NCBI GenBank assembly: GCA_946406145.1
Contig: CAMJJL010000004.1
Location: forward strand, 1 to 64,000
Source: an uncultured Clostridia bacterium
GTDB taxonomy: Bacteria > Bacillota > Clostridia > Oscillospirales > Acutalibacteraceae
Direction: 5' to 3'
Length of the DNA stretch: 64,000 nt
Shown here: one piece after another, positions 42,293 to 51,176 of the stretch
Position numbering within the stretch: position 1 is the stretch's first letter
Layout of the letters: the number at the start of each line of letters is the position of its first letter
Notes under the pieces: generated by a model
The model's input: the letters and a program-made list of their open reading frames with translations, nothing else
Told to the model about the DNA's origin: nothing
Databases searched by the model: none
Translations under genes and position numbers: made by a program

Positions 42293-43252
42293 TCAGCTTC
42301 TGGGGGTCATGTCGTAGACGAAGACCTCGCTGATCTCTTTATCATATCCGTCATAGAAGCCCTTAGGCATACCCAGCACGATACGCGCGCCGCGGTTGTA
42401 GAGCAACAGCAGCTGCTTGGTGGCGCGATCAAAGGTCAGACCCTCGATCTCGCCCTGCAGGGTAACGTCGTCAAAGGTGCGCTCGAGCGTGACGATGCAG
42501 TCGGTCGCGCCCTCGTTGATCTTGGTGCGATAGAGGTGATCCGGCTCCTTGTCGTCAGCGGTTCCGTCATCGGCGGTCATGTAGAAGTAACCGTCATAGT
42601 AGGCGATGCCCTGCAGCCACTGCGGCGGCATCTGCATATGGACCTTGCCCTGATACTTGCCGGTCTTCAGGTCGTAGCCGTACAGATAACGACCGCTCTC
42701 TTCACCGACCCATGAGCACATCCATACGGTGCTGTTATCGGGGTTAACCGCTATACCGGAGCACTCGAGCTGTCCGCTCTCTGCTTCAAAGGGGAAGGTG
42801 CGCTTGAGCTCGAGGGTGTCGCCGTCATAGACCGCGACCTGGATGTTCTTACCTACGCCGTCCATGAAATACTCGGCGCCGATATACAGTTCATTGTTGT
42901 ATACGTCGATGTCGGCGATGTGATTGACCTCAACCTCGTAGCCCTTGAAGGGTTCCTCGTTGATCTTGATCAGATTCCAGTCCTTGTCGTACTTTGCCAG
43001 TGTGGTAGAGCCGCTGACCCAGTAGTAATCACCCTCACTGCACACGCCCTGTCTGCCCTTGACCTCGTGAGAACCCTTGAGGGTGTACGAGTACTTCGGC
43101 AGCATGACAGCGGTGCTGTCCTCGGGACGGTTGGATGTGACGGCAGCCTCATCCTTGGTCGCCTCGGTCGGATCGGCTGTTTTCTGTCCCGCGCTGCAAG
43201 CGGCGAGCATCAGGATCATCAGACTCAGGATCACCAGTGCAATTCTTTTCAT
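42293..43252 (-). CDS. lipoprotein with beta-propeller-like repeats
   Basis: 319 residues from the ATG at 43252 (GGAGGAAAAG site). Residues 1-21 are a lipoprotein signal with lipobox LMLAAC. The mature part repeats a WxxD/YDxxTLELKR pattern (VAVYDGDTLELKRTFPF, YGYDLKTGKYQGKV, GIAYYDGYFYMTADDG, GEIEGLTFDRATKQLLLLYN), which suggests a beta-propeller of the SMP-30/YncE type. It would be tethered to the outer face of the membrane. No enzymatic motif was found, so function is unknown. Confidence 0.75.
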   Translation of the reverse strand: MKRIALVILSLMILMLAACSAGQKTADPTEATKDEAAVTSNRPEDSTAVMLPKYSYTLKGSHEVKGRQGVCSEGDYYWVSGSTTLAKYDKDWNLIKINEEPFKGYEVEVNHIADIDVYNNELYIGAEYFMDGVGKNIQVAVYDGDTLELKRTFPFEAESGQLECSGIAVNPDNSTVWMCSWVGEESGRYLYGYDLKTGKYQGKVHMQMPPQWLQGIAYYDGYFYMTADDGTADDKEPDHLYRTKINEGATDCIVTLERTFDDVTLQGEIEGLTFDRATKQLLLLYNRGARIVLGMPKGFYDGYDKEISEVFVYDMTPRS

Positions 43253-43453
43253 AACTTTTCCTCCATTCTGAATATATAAGAATCGCTTTTGCAGTATCGC
43301 ACCAAGCACACGTACGGCGGATACTGAATTTCTTATTTATTATAATATATTTTGATCCGTAATACAAGTAAAAAAATCAGAGAGCCAATCCGTCGGGGTC
43401 AGCTCCCTGTTATCTGATTCATTGACTGTCGTTGAGTCGAACAACGATATGCG

Positions 43454-44110
43454 TTACTTCCTCAGATACTCCGACGATACGGGGAAGTCAAAATACGTAT
43501 CGGGGTAAGGCTCATCCCTGAGGGTAAAATGCCACCACTCGCAGTCGATCGGCTCAAAGCCGCCGCGCAGCATGGCACGGCGCAGGAGCATGCGGTTATC
43601 GTACTGCTCCTGTGTGACGTCGCGGTAATCGGGATGGGAGATCTCGCCGAAGCGATCGAACGGACTGCCCATATCGAGCTCCCTGCCCGTCGCCATATCC
43701 AGCAGGGTCAGGTCGATCGTACTGCCGCGGCTGTGGGAGGACTCTTTCGCGATATAGCCCTTTGAGAAAAGCTCCTGCTTTTGCAGATCGGGATAGAAAT
43801 ACGGTTTCATGCGGATATCCTGATCCTCGATCCCCCACAGGATGAAGTGCTTGACCGCACTGACGGGGCGGTAGGCGTCGAACACCTTGAGACGGTAGCC
43901 CTGCACACTCAGCTCGTTGGCGACTGCCTTGAGTGCACGGGCGGCCTCCTTGGTCAAGAGCGCGCACGGCTCCTCATAGCCGTCGATACGGTCGCCGATG
44001 AAATTGTAGGTGGAGTAATAGCGGATCTCCTGGATGATACCCGGCACGTGCTCCGCAAGCAGGACAAAGCCCGAGGGGTCGTGGATCAAGTCTGCGTGAA
44101 TATTTTTCAT
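43454..44110 (-). CDS. D-Ala-D-Ala dipeptidase (VanX/DdpX-like, M15D)
   Basis: 218 residues from the ATG at 44110 (AAGGAG site). Zinc dipeptidase motifs are SSHSRGSTIDLTL (HxxxxxxD ligands) and DCEWWHFTLR (ExxH with catalytic Glu), with VFDAYRPVSAVKHF (the conserved Arg) before them. Cytoplasmic, as no signal peptide is seen. It may recycle D-Ala-D-Ala or cell-wall peptides. There is no VanA/VanH/VanS/VanR in the window, so this is not evidence for vancomycin resistance. Confidence 0.85.
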   Translation of the reverse strand: MKNIHADLIHDPSGFVLLAEHVPGIIQEIRYYSTYNFIGDRIDGYEEPCALLTKEAARALKAVANELSVQGYRLKVFDAYRPVSAVKHFILWGIEDQDIRMKPYFYPDLQKQELFSKGYIAKESSHSRGSTIDLTLLDMATGRELDMGSPFDRFGEISHPDYRDVTQEQYDNRMLLRRAMLRGGFEPIDCEWWHFTLRDEPYPDTYFDFPVSSEYLRK

Positions 44111-44151
44111 AGGAACTCCTTGTCTGAGCATAGTGAATGAGGGGTGTGCGA

Positions 44152-45093
44152 TCAATACCAGTTAAATTCATATAAACTGCTGTTTTGGGCGATAAACCAA
44201 TTCATCATCAGGCTGTAGCGCGAGGGACTGATCTCGGTATCGTTGTACTCAAATGTAAGTTTTTCCTGATCCGTCCACTTATCTTCCACATCGTATCTCT
44301 GACAGACGACCTCGGTGATCCTGTCGCCGTCACGGGTCACGATGAATCGCTCCCAAAAATCTTTCTTGTCGGAATCTTTTTCGAAATCATAGATCTGCTC
44401 GACGATGCCGTCGCTGTCATATTCGACATACTCAGGTGTTGTGGGGACATCTTCATCCTGCTTTTTTTCACCGTTCACCCAAGTGTAGGTAGTCAGTGTG
44501 GCAGCAGTCGATCTGAGCAAGCCGTCCTCTGTTTTTACCTCAGCAGAAACGATATTCTCGCTTTTGCTGACAGCATTCTGTCCGGGTGAAGCGTCCTCCA
44601 CCTCGGTGATCACTTTCGTGTAATAGTGACTGCTGTCGTCGTATTGATATGTTCCTTTACTGACGACTTTCATCTCCGTTCTTTCAAAGGTGACTGTATC
44701 GGGTCTGCCGTTTTTGTATTCCACCGTTGTACCGGCGTCGGGGATCCCCTCCGTTTCGATACGGGTCACGGGCAGATCGCCCTCAAAGGTATACTCACAC
44801 TTTGTTTGATCGGGATACTCCTCAACCTTACTGTATACCGTGTTGAACAGGGTGGGATAGGCTCTGTCATAGTCGATGGTCGTGGTGTTCAGCAACTCCC
44901 AACCTCTCCAATCGTTATCCTTAGAATAGCGCTTGACGCGGCTGACCAGATGATGAGGGGTGTCGGACGATTGATCGGCTGTCGCGGCGTTGGATGGAGT
45001 GGCATCGGTGGCGGTGCTGTCGGATGATGTGCGGCACGCGGTCAGGCTGAGTAAGATCGCGGCGATCAATAAGATGATAAGGCTCTTTTTCAC
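44152..45093 (-). CDS. lipoprotein of unknown function
   Basis: 313 residues. Signal with lipobox LSLTAC (Cys20), a low-complexity Ser/Thr/Asp/Ala stretch to about residue 45, then a beta-rich domain with repeated YDxxxY.TK.ITEVED, KYNDTEISPSRYSLM type strands. The sequence resembles proteins that evolved from toxin-associated or RHS-like YD strands, but I cannot assign a family. The ATG at 45093 has a GGGGG site at moderate spacing. It lies 41 bp upstream of the VanX-like gene and is likely co-transcribed. Confidence 0.65.
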   Translation of the reverse strand: MKKSLIILLIAAILLSLTACRTSSDSTATDATPSNAATADQSSDTPHHLVSRVKRYSKDNDWRGWELLNTTTIDYDRAYPTLFNTVYSKVEEYPDQTKCEYTFEGDLPVTRIETEGIPDAGTTVEYKNGRPDTVTFERTEMKVVSKGTYQYDDSSHYYTKVITEVEDASPGQNAVSKSENIVSAEVKTEDGLLRSTAATLTTYTWVNGEKKQDEDVPTTPEYVEYDSDGIVEQIYDFEKDSDKKDFWERFIVTRDGDRITEVVCQRYDVEDKWTDQEKLTFEYNDTEISPSRYSLMMNWFIAQNSSLYEFNWY

Positions 45094-45188
45094 GGTGATT
45101 CCCCCTGTCGATCAGAATCTGTTATCAGTATAACAGATTCGTGCCGATAATGCTATAGGATTTTGAGAGAAATATGCCGCATATCAAA

Positions 45189-45209
45189 AGCCCCTCGGAT
45201 GGAGGGGCT
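45189..45209 (-). terminator. terminator of the AbrB-glycosyltransferase operon
   Basis: Stem AGCCCCTC / GAGGGGCT with a 5-nt loop and TTTT after it on the minus strand. Confidence 0.7.
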
Positions 45210-45215
45210 GAGCTG

Positions 45216-46613
45216 TTATGATCGTTGTTTCATTTTCTTGATCACCGCGTGGTAGCGCAGCTTTTGCGCGCAGGTGTTGAGCGGATAGGACAGCACGCCG
45301 AGGGTGATGCCGACAGTGATGCCCAGCGGCCATGAGATATGCGTGCCCAGCAGTATACCGGTCAACGTAGCGAGGATCGGGAAGATGATCAGCCATAGCT
45401 TGTTGACCTTGTTCATCTCGGCGATCGGGTCGACGTCATCGCAGGTGTGGGGCGCGCGCTCGATGAAATCCGCCGCGCCCTTCGCGCCGGAGCAGGAACG
45501 AAAATCATCACTGCATTCCTTAGCGGCTTTCGCGTATTTTTGTTCGCTCAAAAGCATTTTGACCGTCCTTTTGATCCCCTCGGCAGAGTCGTCGTCAAGC
45601 ATGACGCCCGCGCCGATCTCCTGCGTTCTGCGCGCCACGGCATTTTGCTCATCGGTCTGAGGATAGAGCGCCATCGGGGTCGCCATGTACAAGCTCTCGG
45701 ATACGCTGTTCATGCCGCAGTGGGTAATGAAACCATCGGCTCTCGACAGCACCTCAAGCTGATCGACGCGCTCATACGTCTTGATGTTGTCGGGCAGGAT
45801 GCCGAGCTTTTTCTCATCCATATACTGACCGCGTGAGATGATGACGTCGACATCCATGTCCCCGAGCGCCGTGATGCACTTCTGATAAAAATCGGGACGA
45901 TCGTTGATGACCGTGCCCAGCGAGATATAGATCAGCGGACGCGCCTTGTCCTTTTGCGGCAAAAGCTCAGAGAATACGGACGGTCCGACAAAGTTATAAT
46001 GACCCGTAAAGCTCTCGGCATAGGGCTGGAAACGCCGCGAGGTATAGACAACGGTATCGGTCTGATTATCGTTCTGCACCAGCTCCAGAGCGCTTTTGAC
46101 CTCGTAGCCGTAGGGGCGCAGGGTCTTGAGCTCCTTATTGATCTTCGGCAGACCGAGGATCATGTCCTTTACTTCGGCATGGCTCTGCTTCATGTATTTT
46201 GACGAGAGCTGATTGAACGCGAAGGTGGAGGTGGAGCACACCATCGGAATGTGGTGCTTCCACGCGTTGAGCTTGCCCCAGAAGCACACCGCGTCGGTGT
46301 AAACGACGTCAGGGCGAAAGCTCTTAAACTCCTCTTCAAAAAAGCCGTTCATGTTCAAAGTAGTGCGGATATTCTGGATGGTCATTTCGGTCTTGGAGAC
46401 GCTCATCAAGCGTGCCATTTGCTCCTCGTTCACCTCGGGCAGGTAAGAATCGCAGGAAATGAACTCAGCGCCTGTCTTTTCGATCTTTTCGCGGAATTCG
46501 TTGAAGGAATAGAAGCGTACGATATTACCGCGTTTGACAAGCTCTGCCGCAACGGGGAGCATAGGATTGGTGTGACCGTGAGCCGGAATACAGAAGAACG
46601 CGATTCTCTTCAT
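45216..46613 (-). CDS. UGT/MGT-type glycosyltransferase (GT1-like) with C-terminal membrane hairpin
   Basis: 465 residues. GT-B glycosyltransferase of the macrolide/UDP-glucuronosyl type: FCIPAHGHTNPMLPVAAELV at the start, ISLGTVINDRPDF in the middle and donor-binding ADGFITHCGMNSVSESLYM near residue 290, followed by DQxxNA-like TDEQNAVARR. Members glycosylate small molecules or lipids. Unlike the typical ones, this protein has two membrane helices at the C-terminus (about 405-440), so a lipid acceptor is likely. Its start overlaps the AbrB gene stop by 4 nt. Confidence 0.82.
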   Translation of the reverse strand: MKRIAFFCIPAHGHTNPMLPVAAELVKRGNIVRFYSFNEFREKIEKTGAEFISCDSYLPEVNEEQMARLMSVSKTEMTIQNIRTTLNMNGFFEEEFKSFRPDVVYTDAVCFWGKLNAWKHHIPMVCSTSTFAFNQLSSKYMKQSHAEVKDMILGLPKINKELKTLRPYGYEVKSALELVQNDNQTDTVVYTSRRFQPYAESFTGHYNFVGPSVFSELLPQKDKARPLIYISLGTVINDRPDFYQKCITALGDMDVDVIISRGQYMDEKKLGILPDNIKTYERVDQLEVLSRADGFITHCGMNSVSESLYMATPMALYPQTDEQNAVARRTQEIGAGVMLDDDSAEGIKRTVKMLLSEQKYAKAAKECSDDFRSCSGAKGAADFIERAPHTCDDVDPIAEMNKVNKLWLIIFPILATLTGILLGTHISWPLGITVGITLGVLSYPLNTCAQKLRYHAVIKKMKQRS

Positions 46614-46828
46614 TCGTCATCAGCCTCCCCGGGATCAAATACTGTGTGAAAGATTTCACTGAAGCATGCTTTGGGTGGGATCGCGACGCCGCGGTCAACG
46701 TCGCCGAGCAGGATCAGCGTATCGCCGGGGCGGATGTCGAAGATCTCCCGCGCCTGTTTGGGGATGACGATCTGACCCTTTTCGCCGACCGTCGCCGTCC
46801 ACGCGTATTTTCCTTTCGGAGTTGCCAT
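46610..46828 (-). CDS. AbrB/MazE/SpoVT-family DNA-binding protein
   Basis: 72 residues. The swapped-hairpin DNA-binding fold is clear: TATVGEKGQIVIPKQAREIF followed by DIRPGDTLILLGD. Ribosome site GAGGTGAT precedes the ATG. Its stop overlaps the glycosyltransferase start by 4 nt, so the two are translationally coupled. This is a known pairing type in Clostridia for lipid glycosyltransferase regulation, as far as I recall; probably an autoregulator. Confidence 0.85.
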   Translation of the reverse strand: MATPKGKYAWTATVGEKGQIVIPKQAREIFDIRPGDTLILLGDVDRGVAIPPKACFSEIFHTVFDPGEADDE

Positions 46829-47224
46829 AGGATCACCTCATTGTTTGTATGTTTTTTATCATATCGACCGGTATAGCCGTCGGCAAAAGTATGATAAGTT
46901 ATACAAATCATACCACAAAGGTGCGGAATTGTCAAGGGGATGGAATATATCGGAAAGGTTTCGGGAGGAGCAAGCCCCTCCCCTACGGTAAACGTTTCAT
47001 CTGCTCCGTGTTTGGGTGGGATATATCGGAAGCGTTTCGGTGCGTCAGACACGCGTGTCCAAGCGCCGTACCCTACGGAAGGATTGATTTCTCCGCATTT
47101 GGGTGAGATATAATGAATAAGTCACGGGAGGGTCGAGCCCCTTCCCTACAACACTGCTTATCTGCATACAAAAACCGCTGCGTCATACAGACACGGCGGC
47201 TGGTTGCGATATAACTTCGATCGA
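46829..47224. repeat. non-coding repeat cluster
   Basis: About 85-bp modules are repeated here: GGAATATATCGGAAAGG near 46940, GGGATATATCGGAAGCG near 47020, and a shorter one near 47115. Each module has a palindrome (GGAGGAGCAAGCCCCTCCCC type) followed by CCTACGG. Related copies lie at 51330-51420, 55400-55490 and 60680-60715. No gene is seen. Confidence 0.65.
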
Positions 47225-47452
47225 TCAATATTCGACCGGGAGTGAATCGACCTTGTACATCTCTTTGAACTTTTCTTCATCCTTTTTATTGCGGATGAGC
47301 ATGATCTCGGTAAAATGTCCGTCGCGCTTGCTTTTGAAGCCTGCGACCTTCTCACCCGTGCAGATGGAACAGCGGATCACGGCTTTCTGCGCAGCCGGAT
47401 CATAGGGCTCGACCTCGAAGCGGCTAACGGAATTGTGTTTGAACCACTTCAT
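47225..47452 (-). CDS. small conserved-looking protein with CxxC
   Basis: 75 residues. ATG at 47452 follows GGAG by 7 nt, and the gene begins 4 bp after the BrkB-like gene, so it is co-translated with it. It begins MKWFKHNSVSRFEVEPYDPA, has an ICR-type CSICTG (CxxC) stretch and ends VDSLPVEY. Not membrane-bound. I do not recognise the family. Confidence 0.65.
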   Translation of the reverse strand: MKWFKHNSVSRFEVEPYDPAAQKAVIRCSICTGEKVAGFKSKRDGHFTEIMLIRNKKDEEKFKEMYKVDSLPVEY

Positions 47453-47456
47453 GCGA

Positions 47457-48380
47457 TCACTCCTTTTCTACCGCGTCGGACACTGACTGCTCTTCTTCCT
47501 TTTTCTTCCGCTTAAAAAGGCGGAAAGTGCTGAACTCATGACGGTAGACGAAGTTGATCTGGATGCCATACAAGAGCAGATAGGTCAAAAAGTACACCCA
47601 GACCATCACCATGAACACACCTGCTAAGCTGCCGTATACCGAGGATACCGCGAAATGGCGCAGATAAATGACGATGCCGTAGGTGAGGATCTTCCACGCG
47701 ATCGTGGTGAGCAGCATGCCCGGGAACAGCGCGCGGATGGTGGTGTAGGAGCGCTTGACCTTGTTACGCAAAAACAGCTTGAGCGCCCATGCCATCAACA
47801 GGGTTTGCAGCAGAAAAACCAGCAATTGCAGCAGCGCGATCACCAGCCAATGGATCTTCTGTCCGCCGCCCAGCAGCTCGGAGATCGAGGACGCTAAGAA
47901 GATGTTCGCCAGAACGACGAGCAGTCCGACCAGCAGGATCAGGAGCATGACGATGGTGTAGCCCATCGCGTAAATGCGCTTGAGCAGCCAGAACTTGTTG
48001 TTCGGGATACGGTAGACGCGCAGGATACCGTCGGTGATGCAGTACATGCCCTTGCCGGCTGACCACAGCATGATGATCGCCGTGATGATCGCGGTACCCG
48101 AGGTCGCCTTGTGGACGGATTCGACGATGTAATTCACCAGCTTGTCAGCATAAGGAAACGTGTCCTGAGCCGGGATCACGGAAAAATCCGACGCCTTGAG
48201 ATCCTTGCCGGTCAGCAGCGAGAACAGTGAGAACGCGAACAGGATCAGGGGGATCGCGGACAGGATAAGAAAGAACGCGGATTGTCCCGCCAGCGCGGGG
48301 ATGTTGTCACGGTAACTCTTGTCGAGGATGTATTTGATTTGTGTGAACAAAGAATGCTTCTTTTCCTTTCGGTTTTCCAT
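47457..48380 (-). CDS. YihY/BrkB-family inner membrane protein
   Basis: 307 residues. Six membrane helices from about residue 30: ALAGQSAFFLILSAIPLILF, then ATSGTAIITAIIMLWSAGKG with the conserved SAxxG, VMLLILLVGLLVVLANIFLA, and AVSSVYGSLAGVFMVMVWVYF near the end, all usual for BrkB/YihY proteins. The C-terminal 40 residues are charged and cytoplasmic. Function of the family is not settled; it is often described as a putative membrane transporter or lipid-related protein. Confidence 0.85.
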   Translation of the reverse strand: MENRKEKKHSLFTQIKYILDKSYRDNIPALAGQSAFFLILSAIPLILFAFSLFSLLTGKDLKASDFSVIPAQDTFPYADKLVNYIVESVHKATSGTAIITAIIMLWSAGKGMYCITDGILRVYRIPNNKFWLLKRIYAMGYTIVMLLILLVGLLVVLANIFLASSISELLGGGQKIHWLVIALLQLLVFLLQTLLMAWALKLFLRNKVKRSYTTIRALFPGMLLTTIAWKILTYGIVIYLRHFAVSSVYGSLAGVFMVMVWVYFLTYLLLYGIQINFVYRHEFSTFRLFKRKKKEEEQSVSDAVEKE

Positions 48381-48776
48381 TGCTTCACGCCTTTATTTCT
48401 ATTTGCCGATTGTAGGCTTGTCATATTCTATTAACAGAATCATTTTATCATGTATGGCAATCGTTTTCAACCGCAAGTCCTTCATTTTTCACATATCATT
48501 CACAAAACCATCAAACTTTCGACATATCTGTGGTTTATCATATAATCACAGGTAAGATTTGTTCATGCTGAATCCCAATAAACAGCAAAACATCTGTTGC
48601 GGAATTCTCCGCCGCTATCTTATTAAAACGTTTTACCAAAAACCGGTATGTCATTTGCTAATCCCTTATTTTCATGAGATTTCCTATATTTTGCATTAAG
48701 ACTCCTAACAATGCATGACAACTCCTTTTTGACAAAAGACCGCCCGATCATGGGCGGTCTTTGCCATTGTACGGAA
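48381..48776. other. intergenic region with terminator and MITE-related palindrome
   Basis: Near 48600 it holds TTGCGGAATTCTCCGC, identical in its core to the inner arm of the MITE at 29981-30136; the neighbouring bases resemble each other only loosely. GACCGCCC / GGGCGGTC (48738-48759) with T runs on both sides is the terminator of the 48777 gene. No other feature is seen. Confidence 0.6.
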
Positions 48777-49217
48777 TCACAGCATCTCGTCCAATATCTC
48801 TGCGGCACAGCGGCAGAGTGCGGGACAGGGACGCTTTTTATAATACGCATCCGTGCGCTGTTCGGGGTCATTGCCCTCGACGGTCTGCACACCGCTGAGC
48901 AGCTCGCGGCAGATGATCGAGCCGTTCTTCTCTCGAAATCTTCTCGCAAATTCCTGCACACGGTGATAGTGCGCCTTTTTCGCGTCGGGATCGTCGGGGT
49001 CGGCATAGCCCTTGACCAGTCCGAGCACCATCACAGCGCCCGATACCGTGCCGCATACCTCGCGCAGTCTGCCCATTCCTCCGCCGAAGGAAGAGGAGAG
49101 CATAGCGGCGGTGCAGTCATCGAGCCCCGTCACATCGCCGAACGCGAGCACCACACTCTGGGCGCAGTTATAGCCGCGGCGGAAATTCTGTTCCGCGAGC
49201 TTGCCGTGGTCAATCAT
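48777..49217 (-). CDS. C_GCAxxG_C_C family redox-type protein
   Basis: 146 residues from the ATG at 49217 (AGGAGG site). Family signature: RRGYNCAQSVVLAFG, then SSSFGGGMGRLREVCGTVSGA with three Cys-rich GC-motif positions, and CRELL near the end. Members of this family bind a metal or cluster through the cysteines; function is mostly unknown. Monocistronic, with a terminator at 48738. Confidence 0.85.
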   Translation of the reverse strand: MIDHGKLAEQNFRRGYNCAQSVVLAFGDVTGLDDCTAAMLSSSFGGGMGRLREVCGTVSGAVMVLGLVKGYADPDDPDAKKAHYHRVQEFARRFREKNGSIICRELLSGVQTVEGNDPEQRTDAYYKKRPCPALCRCAAEILDEML

Positions 49218-49273
49218 ATCGTCGCCTCCTTGTGTTCTGTCACTATGATACAACAATCCGCGCGATAAGTCAA

Positions 49274-49305
49274 AAACTCCGAGGGCAGTTAAGTCCTCGG
49301 AGTTT
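49274..49305 (-). terminator. terminator of the GGGtGRT operon
   Basis: 11-bp perfect stem AAACTCCGAGG / CCTCGGAGTTT followed by a T run on the minus strand. Confidence 0.8.
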
Positions 49306-49366
49306 GCGTTGTTTCGGTTGGATCATCACGGGATGACGTGTGTTCACCCTCGCGATACCGTGAAAA

Positions 49367-50365
49367 TTATTTCAGGCTGTTCTGGATGGCGACAGCTACC
49401 GCGACGGTAGCGCCGACCATGGGGTTGTTGCCCATGCCGAGGAAGCCCATCATCTCAACGTGCGCAGGAACGGAGGAAGAACCTGCAAACTGAGCGTCAG
49501 AGTGCATACGACCCATGGTATCGGTCATGCCGTAGGAAGCAGGACCTGCCGCCATGTTGTCGGGATGCAGTGTACGACCTGTACCGCCGCCGGAAGCAAC
49601 GGAGAAATACTTCTTGCCCTGCTCGTTGCATTCCTTCTTGTAGGTACCCGCGACAGGATGCTGGAAGCGAGTGGGGTTGGTGGAGTTACCGGTGATCGAT
49701 ACGTCAACGCCCTCGTTGTGCATGATCGCAACACCCTCACGCACGTCGTCAGCGCCGTAGCAGCGGACGTTAGCACGCTCGGTATCGGAATAGGGGATCT
49801 CTTTGACGATCTTCAGCTCGCCGGTGAAGTAATCGAACTGAGTCTGTACATAGGTAAAGCCGTTGATACGGGAGATGATCTGAGCGGCGTCTTTGCCCAG
49901 ACCGTTGAGAATAACGCGCAGCGGCTGCTGACGAACCTTATTCGCGTTGCGGACGATACCGATCGCGCCCTCTGCGGCAGCAAAGGACTCGTGGCCCGCG
50001 AGGAACGCAAAGCACTTGGTGTCGTTAGAAAGCAGCATAGCGGCGAGGTTACCGTGGCCGATACCGACCTTGCGGTTCTCGGCAACAGAGCCGTCGATGC
50101 AGAAGCTCTGCAGACCGATACCGATATAGCGTGCGGCTTCTTCGGCGGACTTCACGCCTGCCTTCAACGCGATGGCAGCGCCTACACAGTAAGCCCAGCA
50201 TACGTTCTCAAAGCAGATCGGCTGGATGCCCTTGGCGATCTCATAGGGATCGAAGCCGGCAGCCTTGCAGATCTCGCGCGCTTCTTCAACAGAAGCGATA
50301 CCGTACTCAGCGAGTACGCCGTTGATTTTCTCTATACGTCTGTCGTAGTTTTCAAATAAAGCCAT
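49367..50365 (-). CDS. GGGtGRT protein
   Basis: 332 residues from the ATG at 50365 (GGGAGG 8 nt before it; the GTG at 50374 lies inside that site). Diagnostic segment ASGGGTGRTLHPDN near residue 265 gives the family its name; GNPTRF, GMGNNPMVGATVAV follow. Cytoplasmic. Its function is not known. It always lies next to the NifU-like scaffold gene, with a 5-bp gap here, so a role in metal or cluster handling is inferred. Confidence 0.9.
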   Translation of the reverse strand: MALFENYDRRIEKINGVLAEYGIASVEEAREICKAAGFDPYEIAKGIQPICFENVCWAYCVGAAIALKAGVKSAEEAARYIGIGLQSFCIDGSVAENRKVGIGHGNLAAMLLSNDTKCFAFLAGHESFAAAEGAIGIVRNANKVRQQPLRVILNGLGKDAAQIISRINGFTYVQTQFDYFTGELKIVKEIPYSDTERANVRCYGADDVREGVAIMHNEGVDVSITGNSTNPTRFQHPVAGTYKKECNEQGKKYFSVASGGGTGRTLHPDNMAAGPASYGMTDTMGRMHSDAQFAGSSSVPAHVEMMGFLGMGNNPMVGATVAVAVAIQNSLK

Positions 50366-50379
50366 ACTGTGCACCTCCC

Positions 50380-51072
50380 TTAGTCTTTACGCGGGTCGAT
50401 ATACTTCGCCGCGTTGTCCCACTGACCGTAGTGGCCCTTCGCCTTTTCGATCGCTTCGTTAGCGTCCATACCGGCCTTGATGAAATCCATCATCTTGCCG
50501 AAGCTGATGAACTCGTAGCCGATGATCTCGTTGTCCTTGTTCAGCGCGACCTGAGAGCAATAGCCCTCGGTCATCTCGAGGTAACGGGGACCCTTCTCAC
50601 GGGTAGCGAACATGGTACCTACCTGAGAACGCAGACCCTTACCGAGATCCTCGAGGGAAGCGCCGACGAGCAGACCGCCCTCAGAGAAAGCGCTCTGGGT
50701 TCTGCCGTAAACGATCTGTAAGAACAGCTCGCGCATAGCGGTGTTGATCGCGTCGCAAACGAGGTCGGTGTTCAGCGCCTCTAAGAGCGTCTTGCCGATC
50801 AGGATCTCGGATGCCATCGCGGCGGAATGGGTCATGCCGGAGCAGCCGATGGTCTCGACCAGCGCCTCTTCGATGATACCTTCCTTAACGTTCAGTGTGA
50901 GCTTGCAGGCGCCCTGCTGGGGAGCGCACCAGCCGATACCGTGTGTGAAACCGGAAATATCCTTGATTTCTTTTGCCTGTACCCACTTGCCCTCTTCCGG
51001 GATGGGAGCAGGACCGTGATATGCACCCTTAGCGACCGGGCACATATTCGATACTTCTGCTGTGTAATACAT
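50380..51072 (-). CDS. NifU-like iron-sulfur assembly scaffold protein
   Basis: 230 residues from the ATG at 51072 (AAAGGAGG site). It has a NifU/IscU-like domain with cysteines in VETIGCSGMTHSAAMASE and GWCAPQQGACKL. N-terminal extension YYTAEVSNMCPVAKGAYHGP is usual for the partner of GGGtGRT proteins. It probably carries a cluster for the neighbouring protein. A good promoter (51148-51176) lies upstream. Confidence 0.85.
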   Translation of the reverse strand: MYYTAEVSNMCPVAKGAYHGPAPIPEEGKWVQAKEIKDISGFTHGIGWCAPQQGACKLTLNVKEGIIEEALVETIGCSGMTHSAAMASEILIGKTLLEALNTDLVCDAINTAMRELFLQIVYGRTQSAFSEGGLLVGASLEDLGKGLRSQVGTMFATREKGPRYLEMTEGYCSQVALNKDNEIIGYEFISFGKMMDFIKAGMDANEAIEKAKGHYGQWDNAAKYIDPRKD

Positions 51073-51147
51073 AAGCTTTTCCTCCTTTAAGGTTTGATAC
51101 AACAGCCGGATCAAACCGATCGGATGAATCCGACTATGCTTATGTTA

Positions 51148-51176
51148 ATTATAGATGAACACAGCGCATAAGTCAA
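51148..51176 (-). promoter_or_regulatory. promoter of the NifU-like/GGGtGRT operon
   Basis: Read on the minus strand: TTGACT, 17-bp spacer, TATAAT. About 75 bp before the start codon. Confidence 0.8.

Noticed and set aside
43454..44110. Vancomycin resistance (VanX)
   Set aside because: Only a VanX-like dipeptidase; no VanA, VanH, VanR or VanS homologue nearby, so no resistance cluster.
46934..47150. CRISPR array
   Set aside because: Repeats are about 85 bp, imperfect, few, without spacers and without cas genes.
49460..50359. 299-codon plus-strand frame
   Set aside because: Antisense to the GGGtGRT gene. GC-skewed codons create long shadows in this region.
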